From the NCBI GenBank assembly GCA_002633025.1, contig NMRB01001255.1, forward strand, positions 120,322 to 184,321: a stretch of DNA of 64,000 nt, written 5' to 3'. Positions within the stretch are counted from its first letter, which is position 1, and each line of letters starts with the position of its first letter. The notes beneath the pieces are model-generated. The model saw only the letters and a program-made list of their open reading frames with translations, did no database searches and was not told where the DNA came from. Position numbers and translations under genes: made by a program. Origin of the DNA: Notospermus geniculatus. Taxonomy: Eukaryota; Nemertea; Pilidiophora; Heteronemertea; Lineidae. Below are positions 24,101 to 36,100 of the stretch, one piece after another.

Positions 24101-27100
24101 GTCCACACATTGGATATCTCTTAAAAATAGCGAACTTTACTCATATTGCACTAGCATGGTTCCAACTGCACCAATGGGATATTTTCATCACATTAGACCA
24201 AATGGATTACTGCATATAAATATGACCATTATCCAATTAATTTGCGCAAGGGTATACTACATTTTGTATACTGTACAAGTAATTTTGCATGAATCGAAAT
24301 TTTTGACGGTTGTATTTGTGCCAAAATGACCACATCTAGCCATTAGTAAAGTGCATTTTCATGTTCGTGCTGCTGAATACAGGGTGACCCAAAAAAAGCT
24401 GCCCCCGTAAAAATTTTAATAAATCTTACAAAGTTCCGTGAAATTTCTTCAAATTTGGTACACTTGAACTTCCGTCTGTGGATGATCTTCCCACAAAGTT
24501 TTAGCCATCTGAGTCAGTTTGTAAAGAAATTCTATGTTCTTCCCAAAATGTGCTCCAAATGCCATCCTCGGCATTGCAGGCACACTTGCAAACGTAACGC
24601 AAAATTGTCAACGACTCGCACACATTCCTCCTTGGGGATTTGCCTGATTTTTTATGTGATTGCTGCCTTCAGTTCACCAATTGTTTGAGGATTGTTCCCA
24701 TACACATTATCCTTGAGATACCCCCACAGATAAAAATCTGGGGGATTTCGAAACATGGCATCATTGGCCCATATATTGGTTCGAGGATGAAAATGAGCGA
24801 GCTCAAACGGTGAACACAGAGCGCTATGTGGCAGTAGGCCTACTGAAGAAGTTTTGGACATCTTTGGGACGACGCAGAGGTATAGATCGAGATGAACAGT
24901 GGTTCCAACAAGATGGGGCCACCCCTCACACATCAGATGTGTCCTTAGTCTGGCTCAGAGAGCGATTTGAAGACCGACTGATCAGCAGGAGGTGCGACAT
25001 TGAGTAGGCAGCGCATTCACCGGACTTGAATCCCCCAGATTTTTATCTGTGGGGGAGGGTAATGTGTATGAGAACAATCCTCAAACAATTGGTGAACTGA
25101 AGGCAGCAATCACAACAAAAATCAGGCAAATCCCCAAGGAGGAATGTGTGCGAGTCGTTGACAATTTTGCACTACGTTTGCAAGTGTGCCTGCAAAGCCG
25201 AGGACGCCATTTGGAGCACATTTTAGAAAGAACATAGAATTTCTTTACAAACTGACTCAGATGGCTAAAACTTTGTGGGAAGATCATCCACAGACTGAAG
25301 TTCAGGTGTACCAAATTCGAAGAAATTTCACGGAACTTTGTAGGATTTATTACCATTTTTATGGGGGCAGCTTTTTTTGGGTCACCCTGTATGATACCAA
25401 TTCAATTAATTTTGCTATATCATGTGTTACATCGATTTTTGAAAACCTCGCAATCAGAAAAATGTTGAATAAGGATAAAGCAGTATCAAACCGACAAGAA
25501 AAATTCCCCTGAATGTTTTCAAAATTAATCTGGACCACATCAGTACCACCAAAAATATATAACAGCCGCCATATATTTTTGGTACCACCTTGGAATGTAC
25601 AATTTCATTTTCCAATTCGGACTTATTTTTTTCTTAATTAGTGCCTTTCTATTTCAGGTTGATTGTGCTGATGAATCCAAAAAAACTGTCCCTACTTCAG
25701 TCAGACAAAGTGGGGTGCAAACTTCAACTGGTAGGTATCCTCTGCCAAAAGTTATACTTATAAGCCCCTAGAAAAAAGTGTTGTATTGATATACTAGAGG
25801 CATTTATCGACCACAATATGGTTGATTAGTCTCAATCAATAGGGTCTATGATTTTCTTATCTCGTTTACTTTCCTGATGCGGTACTTTAGATGCCCTATA
25901 TAATATTGATTCTGTCCTCTTGTCTACATGGGTGGATATCTGCTCTGTGGTATGCGACCCAATTTACTCATTTTGGTGAAAATCCTGTCTGCAGCAGGCA
26001 CAGGTAAGTTTTGTTGCTTGCTTCTCCTCCTACTGAGGTTTCTACATCGTTAAGTGATGATCCACTGTCGCGATGGGTTTGCGGTGAGTTTGCGGTAGTA
26101 ACGAGTGACAGATTTGAACATGAAGTCGCACCTGGATTCCTTTCCCCGATTTCGAGAATTAGGTCAATCGCCGCAAGCAATCGCAACGAAATCGTAATTA
26201 TGGGGGGGGGGGGGATACCGGGCTTCCGTCAACAAGGACTGAAATATAGTTGGCCAGATAAGGTGACGTCAGTTCCCAACTAGGTGAACAGGGTCTATGA
26301 ATTTGAGATCCAAATCACTTGGTATCAATAAGGGAGTAAGAAATAAAAGTGGAAAATAAGAAGTAAGTGGAAATTTTGGAATTTTGCGCGAATTTTTCAT
26401 TTTCTCATATTGGGAGAAAATTTTTCCCATTTTGAGAAATTTTCTTAAAATGACCTGATATTTTGTCTGATTATTTGGGTGATATTTCTGAAAATGGGAA
26501 AAAAATTCTCCCAATTTCAGAAATTGAAAACGCGCAAAAATTCCAAAATTTTCCCACTTCTTATTTTCCACTTTTATTTCTTACTCCCTCCAATGCATAA
26601 CCCTTTGTTTGTTTTCTTTGCTCCTAAGAGCTATTCTGCTGATTGGTAAACGCTCCTGAAAAAACACGAAACCATTATTATTATTTTTATTTTCCCCACT
26701 GTAGAGTTAACCACTGCCACAGAAACTCAATTTCAAAAGTTTTCAGCATCCGTGTCACTACATGTACTTATCTCTGGTATTTTGAAATGGTTCAGCGACA
26801 TGTGCGCAATTCTCACAATATATACCTCTAATATTGATAAACATACCGACCGACTGCAGGGTCGAATTCCCAATTCAGAACATAAGCCACTGAAGATAAG
26901 TGTCACTGCCAGTCATACATTTATGGAGGGTATCGCATAATCTACATCAGCAACCACCGACACTAACTTGGTAAATGATAACACTGCATTAACCTTGGTT
27001 AACCGGAAGAAAACCTGATAGCCTGACTTTTATAGTGCATCGACTTTTAAAGATACTGGTGATTCTGGTACGCCTTTCTGATACATTGAGCTCTCTGTCA

Positions 27101-30100
27101 AGTGTCAGTGCTTGGGACGGATACAATACCGAGGTTTCGCAAATCTGACGAAACACAAAGTACGAAGTACGAAATTGGACTTCATTTCCATGACGCAATG
27201 TATTTCAGGAGATGGTTAGTACCTCAAATACCGCCTGCTGCAAGAGCGTTTTTCAGCGTATGACGTTAGACCGATAAGGTTACGGTGTTTCTTCTTTGAA
27301 ATTTATCTTTCGTTTCCACTTCGTAGATACGACGTGGAAATTTAAAAATTCAAGATGCACCATAACTCTTTCAGTCTTACATGATATGCTAAAAGACGCA
27401 CTGGCAGCAGGGACATTTGTGGTAGCAACCATCTCAGAAATAGGTCGACCTGGAATGAAGCTGAATTTCGTATTTCGTATTTCATCAGGTTTGCGAAAAC
27501 TCAGAAATGGTGAGCTGTGATATTTCGTTTTCAGATGCCTTTCAGTTCACTCGAGTTAAGTACATGTATTTACCAATCATTTTTAATTTCAGTTAGATGT
27601 ACATGTTCCTTTGTCCAGGATCCAGATTTAGAGCATTTAGAAAAACAACGACACGATCACCAGGTTAGTCCGAATTGTTTACCGAATTCAGTCATGAGTT
27701 CATGATCTTATCCTTGATCAAGAATCATAGTTCATGATCTTATCCTTGATCAAGAATCATAGTTCATGATCTTATCCTTGATCAAGAATCATAGTTCATG
27801 ATCTTATCCTTGATCAAGAATCATAGTTCATGATCTTATCCTTGATCAAGAATCATAGTTCATGATCTTATCCTTGATCAAGAATCATGTGATCTAAGAG
27901 GATGAAAATGAAGAATGATTTGAGCCAAACATCTTCAATGGAGATCTAATGCAGGTACTTTTACCTGTTCACCTGTCTGGAAGAGCGAAGGCAATGAGAC
28001 GTGATCCAGTGTCAAACTTCAAAGTTCCACCCTAAAAAGGCAGAACTCACGTTTTGTTCAAAATTGAGATATAGGTACATGTTTGGAGTTACTAGGTTGT
28101 GGGCTTCATGTTACTGCTAGATTTGGTGAAATATTCCATGGGTCTGTTTTTTTCTCATGGCAAAACCTAGTAATTTTCCACCCAGTGCAAGTCCTACAAG
28201 GGCAAACCCTAGTAAAAAAAACTCGATAGTTACTATGAGCTGGAAGCACTAGCTTAATCCCTGCACTTTCACATTTTCTTGTTTTTCTCAAAAGTAGTAA
28301 AACGTGAGTTACTAGGTTCTGCCGTTTTGGGACAGAGTTGCTATCGCGGCATATGTCATGATGGCAGCTCGATATAAAATGAAAATCAATGCATTAGGCC
28401 TATCACTGACTGGCTGATAAGCACAAAGTAAGCACAAATTGTCAGGTTGAGGATGCTCTCGGCATAGGTTTTTACACAGCGTATGATGTTTACATGTACA
28501 TGTACAAGTAGACGTACATGTACTTTTAGTACAATGTGTTTTTCGGTCCTACTTTCCCTGTGTATTCCCTCCCCAGCATATCTCTGGCTCATCTACATAC
28601 AGTGTATTGAACAGTTTTTCATCATTATGCCTATTCACAAAAATTTTATGTATTTTTGCTATTGAGCATAAAGTGTCAAATGACTTAGATCTATTTGTTT
28701 CCAGAACTGTAATGGTAAAAACGATATTGATGCCGCGAACTCACATCCAACACTTTTATCTAGACCTTCATGCATTTTATTTAGTCACTAATTGGATGGA
28801 AATCATTTCAAAACCCATAATCTGCAACTGTTAAGATATTTTACAAATGTCAGACTTGGATTACGATAGCTGTGGATCAGCCTTTGAGATATTGGTGTTT
28901 GGGCTCTCCAATACATGTATATTCTATACACATAACCTAAATCCTGAGGGTGATCCCTGTACATACGTTTATCATGACCGCCTGCCTAAACCTGTCCTCG
29001 CCTCGACACGTACATTATTCTTGATAAATACGCGGTGTTGCCATCGATTTGGCTGAGAAAATTTTGAATCAATGGTAACACATATTTTGAGGCTGAAATT
29101 GCAGTGGATTTGCTGGAGACATGAGGCAATTACACCATAGAATATCTTAGGTGCCCTGTTTCCCGGGTTTACACAGGGAACAATTATAATAGTTGAAATA
29201 TTATTTTTGCCTTGAACAAAAACATTATATGCCACCTAAAATTTTATAATATACTTTTAAAATTTTCTCAGCATTTTTGGACATTAAGGGGTAATTCGGA
29301 AGTTTTCTCTGTTTTTTGCAATTAAGTAGAAAATAATTTTTTAAGGTTTTGCTCGTACGAACCACGTCATAGTAAATATCTTTGTGATAGATGAGCACAT
29401 TGTCTGTGACTGTCCTACTTCTTATGTGTAACTTAGTTCGCACGTTGGTCATGTCAGTCTCCTGTGTTATTTTCCAGTTTTGAGTGATCTGATATTTTGT
29501 ATGTGAGTATATGGTGGGAAGGGACTGATATTATAAAGAGAACTACAACATAAGCAAGATACAAGCGACGTGTCACTAAGCTGTGTGTATACACTGGCAT
29601 CATTTTTTCAAACAAAATTCTACATTTGAACCACACGGTCTTTGGACCTTGTATTCACTGGCCAACAAATTGGAGCAGACAGCCGCGTTTCTTGCCAAAA
29701 GATTGCAGCAACGGACCAATACAAAAGAAAATTCTCCTGATTGGTGCTCACTCAAGCATGAATGGGTCCGCTAGGCATTGAATTGGGCCGTAGTGACACC
29801 TATTGTTCAGTTGACTGACAGCTACATTATAGCAACATTTTTTTAACAACGTGTTACCTTGGTAGGGATTGGAGAAATTTTGCCAGTGTGCACAGACCTA
29901 AAGAGCAATAGCATGCACCTAAGTTTCTTGGCTTCGCCTGTCATGGGGGTGATATGAATAAAAGCTAGCAGATGCTTTTACTTCAGATTTCTACAGTACA
30001 GCGTTGTGCATTTGTACTGCAAAATCCAAGTAAAAGCATTTACTAGTCTTTATTCATATCGCCCATTGTCTTGTGCTCTTCAGGTTCTCTCCATTCTTCA

Positions 30101-33100
30101 AATGAGAGCCTATAGTGTGTTTCAGAAAAAAAATGTCTCGGGCTGAACAGCAACACAGTCATTGAATGACAGCTGTAAATGGAGAGTCATTGACAAATGT
30201 TTATCTCCGCCGATAACCTTCCATAACTTCCTTATAGATTGATGAAATTTGATGGGGTTTTCGGTATATGAAACTTCAATCTCAAATTACTTCTTGTCGC
30301 GTTACTTTGTGAAGTACAAGAAGTAATTTGAGTGTGGAACATCGACAAAAAATTGAAGTTTCCTATGCCGAAAACCCCATCAAATTTCTCCAATTTATAA
30401 ACAAATTATGGAAGGTTATCAGTGGAGATATACATGTATGTACGTAAGATATATGCTCGTAAACATTTGTCAATGACTGTGCATTGCATTATGAACTAAA
30501 TATGGATATCCCGTGTCCCTTTACTCTCTCTCTATAGCTTCATCTTCTGTGTGGGTTTAGTGTCAATGTGCCTGTCTCTCCTTTGCCTACTCGCTGATTA
30601 ATCTGTTAGTATTTTCCTTGCTGGTCTCCAGTGTGACGCATCTTGTATTCCCAACCCCGCCTGATGAAAAAGTATGCTTCTACATGTATTATCATTAAAG
30701 GGCCTCTAGAGGCAGCTCGCCATTAGGCTACTATCAGTACCGGTTCTTCAGCTAGGCGGCGCCACTTTAACGTTAATCACCAGTACGAGGTATTGAACCT
30801 GGGTTTTCCCCGTGGTTTTCCCCAGCCATGCTGGGCTGCCTCTAGAGGCCCTTTAAGACGCAGAAGACGAAGAGCCTAAAGGTGCCCACATGTCGACATT
30901 GCGTCCTGAAGCAACTCGCGGCAACTAGCTTTCCGGTGATGGAAGCAACTTGGAGTGACTGATCAGTTGCCGATTTTGTCGACCTGAGCGCACTTGCGTC
31001 TCCGAGCAACTGCCGGATGCATCATGAGCGTGCTGTTCGAGGTAACTGCCAGTTGCTCCGAGTTCCTCTCAATCGCTGAAATGTCAACCTGCGCGTGGTG
31101 GTTTTTTATCTGCGATGGATCCGTCGAGTTGCTTCAAGACGCAATGTCGACCTGTAGGCACCTTAATTTCCGTCTTGAGTGACACGAGTACTCAACATTT
31201 TTATCGTATTGCCATTTTGTTACAAGAAGCTGGGTTTCCTTAATTTTAGTTCGCTTTTACAATAGAAGAAGAGCATTTTTACCGATGTACTAATGGGTTG
31301 GAGGAATAAAAACTGGTAATGCTTTGACTTCTTTTCTGCTGAACAAATTCACTCGGCGAAATCCTGTACAAAACTGAAGTGAAAGCATTTACTAGAATTC
31401 CAATCTTACACTGTCTGAAATTCGAAATTAACAACACAACGCACAAGCCCAGTTTCCAGTGCAGCGTATTCCGTCGTGGTTTGCGACGAGCGGTACCCTT
31501 TTCGCATGGTTTTGGATAATCCTTCGATGGTTTAACAGTACTCGGCGTACGGCAATCTCAATGCGGTAGGGGTGTCACATGCCTGTGAAAACCGCTCTCG
31601 CCGCAAACCGCGGCGAACTGGACTGTCGTGGAAACTGGCCTTTATGAAGGTCCTGTGTTCAGCCTAACTGGGCCTACATATTTACACCATATACGCCATC
31701 TTTTTGCAGATATTTGACAACTTATTAAGAAAGAACATGGGGCAGAATGAATCGGGACACATCGACGCTCTCAGCGACACTTCCATGGACCGGGGCATAT
31801 ACCGGAGTCGTTCAGCGGAAGACATGTCGTCCTCAAAAGCACGTCAGCTGGCTGTACCAGCAATGAATACGAGATCCTTATCCAGTGAGGATTTCCCCAG
31901 GAGCGGTGGATTGGATACTTTGCGTGGGGGTGGCGGAGAACTGAGGAGGCATACACTGGAAAGACGGAATGCACAAAAAAGAAAAAAGTTGCTAGTCAAT
32001 CCAAGGTGGAGTACGCCGTTAACGCGGAAGGAATTTCTCAAGGCAGATATTGGGAAGCCAGAAATATTGTCAAAAGAGGATATCCCAAGGTTTCCTACTG
32101 AAAATAGTGATGAAATTAGCAGAGAAGTCGTCGTCATTGGCCGTAGCCGATTCTTTGAGTCCAGTCATAGTTTGGAAGATTCCATTGCGAACACTGAGGT
32201 TGAGCATGAGGCGCAAAAGAACTCGACCGAAGAGGACAATCCAGTGCCAGGTGACAAAAAGCATGGGGCAAAGCTTGGTGGTGCAGAGACTGTCGAGGAG
32301 CAGTCATTTGGCAAGGACGACGATGTTGCTTCAAACTTAAAAAGTAAACAAAGCAGCGACACCGATATGACTCCTGCTGACTATACAACAGAACCGAAAA
32401 TCAAGATTGGTGTCAGTGCAACTGATTTTCAGAGCGAACCACTCGTTACTGTTCAGACAGGACTTAAAGACGAAGCCACCATTCAGAGTAATGCGAGCGC
32501 TAAACGTAAAATTGTAGGCAAAGAAAGTGACAAAATATTTGATAAAAGACGATCAATAACAATGATGGAGGTGCCTTTGGTGAAGCATTCGCGTTCCTCA
32601 ACAGATATCCACCGTATACCGGATCACAGCACAGTCGGTCCAGTTGTTGAACAGCCACTGCTGACCCTTAAGACAGACCGTGAATATGATTTTCAATCAC
32701 TGCGACAGTATTATGAATCGTTGAATGAGAGGGAAAGATCCATGACGCTGCCTACAGAAGGTCTTCTGCTTCAGGCTGGGGTCAGGCAAAGACGCGCCAA
32801 GTCTGCTTCGGATATACATGAAATAACAAAAGCTTCTACTATAAGTGACCTCCAAAGCGGTGTTGAAACAGATGAACCAATGCCCAGTCCGATTTTCCAG
32901 TCGACCTATCAGCTATTAATGACAACTGGCACAGGTTTTCAGCCGCCAAACAAGAAGTTGTCCAGAGAATTGGAGAACGATGATGCTGACACTCTAGCGA
33001 TGGCATGCAGTGATGGTGACGAACGAATACTTGACAATGAAAGAAATGCTGTAAGTGTTGAAATAAATGCTGATGAAGCTGGTACCTCTGGAAGCCGAAG

Positions 33101-36100
33101 GAGAGCAACCATTCCAGTTGTTTCAGTGGAAACCGCGCATGGAGTTGAATTGGTTCAGACCGAAGACGTTGAAGCGCGTTCGAAGGCATCCTTCGCTTCT
33201 AAAATTGCACTGTTTGAGCAATCACAGCACATGTATCATAAACAAAGTGCGTATCTGGAGTCTAAAGTACTGAAGAAGTCGAAGACGGGTTCATCGTCTC
33301 AGTCTTGTGAGTCTGATATTGGAGGTGCTGCTGAAGAAATAGGTGAGACTGAAACTACACTCGATATGGATGAGGATGGAGTAAATAAGACATCGGCTGA
33401 TTCTCCAGGTGGTGCAGTGAATACAGAAGCAACAGAGAACATGGTCCACGAAACAAGCCATACTGCCAAAAATAGGACCACTTTTCCCGGGACCAATGAA
33501 AACCTGATCGAGGATGAATCCAAATACCGAGTGAAATCCGACAAGGAGCAAAATCTGGAGTCGTCGGGACCGGCGTCCGGTGATGTGGTGCTTGTAGACA
33601 ATTCTGGGAGCATCGTTTTTGAAAAGCCATCTGATGTGGTGGACTTTTCTGCTCAGGACGATGCCATGGAGTCAGTCATCCAAAATCCATTTACACTTCT
33701 CTCAGTTCCTTCCATTGAAATAACACATGCAGAAGATGTGGACCAGACTGCCGACCTCCAGTTCGTGCCAGAGGTGGATTTTAAATTCGAGCCGGACGAC
33801 ACTGCCAGTAGGAATTCCAATCAGGAAATTTCTCGCATCTTCTTTGAAGGTACCATGGACGTGACACAAGATACCAATGCAAAACATGAACTCGGTGATC
33901 TGGATAGAGATAGTGGTACATTGGTTCCAATGGTAGAGAAGCCAAATTTGGTAACAGCATCACAGGATAACGAGGATCCGATATATCAACAAGAGGGTGT
34001 TACATGTAGTTTTGAAATGCAGCCTGTTTTCAGTGAGTGTCCAGATGGTGACCTTGACATGTTCACAGAAGGTGAAGGTCGGCATCGCATGATCTCTCAA
34101 GATTCTGTCGGCACGCTGACAACAGTATCGTCAATAAGTTCATCTTCATCGGAGAATTTTGAAGATTTTGATTTCGAAAACCATGCTATGAAACAGACAA
34201 TGGATGTAGCTGCAGTGATGGTTTTGGCACAAAATGGTGAGGAAAAAGCTCAGGGAATCTGCAGTCAAAAGACGGGCGAAATTGAATATAAAAGTGCTAC
34301 GACTGAAGAAAGAGACGGAAACTATGAGAATATTAATGAAACGGAGGCGAAGGAAATTGGCAATCATGCTGATGATGATTACCGCCAATTACAAGAAGAT
34401 AATGGAGCCGATACTTTCCAATCGTCTGCATTCGCAGCAACAGACATTGCACAGAATGGAATCGTAGATGAAGACGGTTTCAGTTGCTCTGTTGCCATGG
34501 CAACGGAGAAATCGAGTGCGAAAAGGATGGATTTTCTTGATGATGGTGAGCGTTTGATGGCAGTGCCCCCTGGCGTAGCAGACGATAATGAAATATTGAT
34601 GACATTGCCAAGAGATCGGGGTTCATTGGATGGACCACTTGATCAGGTGGAAGAAAAGAATGTGCTTATGGCGTTGATAGAAAGAGACTGGCCAAATTCG
34701 GTAAAGGTATGATGTTCTTTGTTATGCATTGTCTGTTTGTTGTTAATGTCTACCCTAAAAAGGCAGAACCTACATGTAGTAACTCACTTTTTTTTCAAAA
34801 TTGAGATAGGTACAGTTTTGGAGTTACATGTACTAGGTTGTGGGTTCATGCATTAGATTTGGTAAAATATTCCATGGTCTGCTTTTTTCTCATAGCAAAA
34901 CCAAGTAACCTTCCACCCAGTGCAAGTACTACAAAGGCAAGCCCTAGTAACTAATAGTTACTATGAGCTGGAAGAACACGCTTAATCCTTTTCACTTTCA
35001 CATTTTCTTGTTTTTCTCAAAAGTAGCAAAAAGTGAGTTACTAATCTTTGGGACAGATGTGTTCTTTCGTTCTTTCTGCTGCAGTTAAACAAAATTACTA
35101 GACTATATACCACCCAATGTTTTGCTGACTTAGCCCATTCGCCAGAGTATCTTTTCTCCTGCAGACACCCTCATGCGGGATACCGTGGAATGTGAACATG
35201 GGACACGAAAAGAGTGTAAGTTAACAGAATAGTTTTGTTAGAGAACCTTCAAACGAAAGTTACAGGCATTTTGTCCTGCCGTCCAACAAGCCCGCAGCAG
35301 ACGAGGCTGCTTATTGCACTTGCTTGCTATAATCAACCATGCTTAATTGGAGCAATACGTTGCTTATAAGTAGCAACGAGCTCTTTGAAATCATCCGCAC
35401 ACAGGGCAATGGGGACCCCAGCCCACTCCCTCAATAGGTGTCACTAGTGGTTAAAACTATTGAAATGAAACTGACATCGGACCTGGTTTCGGTGTGCTGC
35501 CCTATCGTACATGTAGGATCCCCATAGGAGCAGTCAGCCGCGCTTATTGTCAAAAGATGGCAGCAAAGTTCTAGCGGACCAATACAAGAGAATATTTCTG
35601 TTGATTGGTGCTCAATCAAGCATGAATGGGACAGCTAGGTTTTGAAATGGGCCGTAGTGACACCTGTTGGTCAACTGACTGTCAGCTCATTGGTCTTGCT
35701 TTCCATAATGGTGATTCTTCAATTCTCGTTGACAGCAAGCGTTGAGTGACCTTGACCTCCTGGATATGAGCTGCGTCAGGTACAAGGCAGAGTTGAAGGA
35801 ACTGGAGATGGTGTCAGATATGGTTTACATGGGAAATATGGAGAAATTGGCACTTGAAGACAGGTTTGTTCAAATTTTCAAATTTGACAGATTGTGTTGG
35901 CATTGAATGGGTAAAATTCTTCTCGGTGACATTATATAAATTTTGGATTTTACATCTTCTCATCTTAATTCCTTCTAATCGTCTCATGCAAATTCTGTCA
36001 GATTTACTTTTTTGTCTTTTTCCAGAGATGCCCTAACCTCCATAAATTCCATCCGTTCTGAAATTTACTCCGAGGTCTCAGCATTGGAGAGGCAATTACT

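Larger units (their letters stand above)
27890..31709 (+). other. ITPRID: Intron of the ITPRID-like gene rich in hairpin elements
   Basis: After the 32-bp satellite this intron holds a dispersed repeat at 28031 and five inverted-repeat elements between 29940 and 31650 in close succession. I see no coding exon. Confidence 0.65.

Noticed and set aside
27698-27889. Regular repeats considered as a CRISPR array
   Set aside because: Units are contiguous with no unique spacers, and the genome is eukaryotic.
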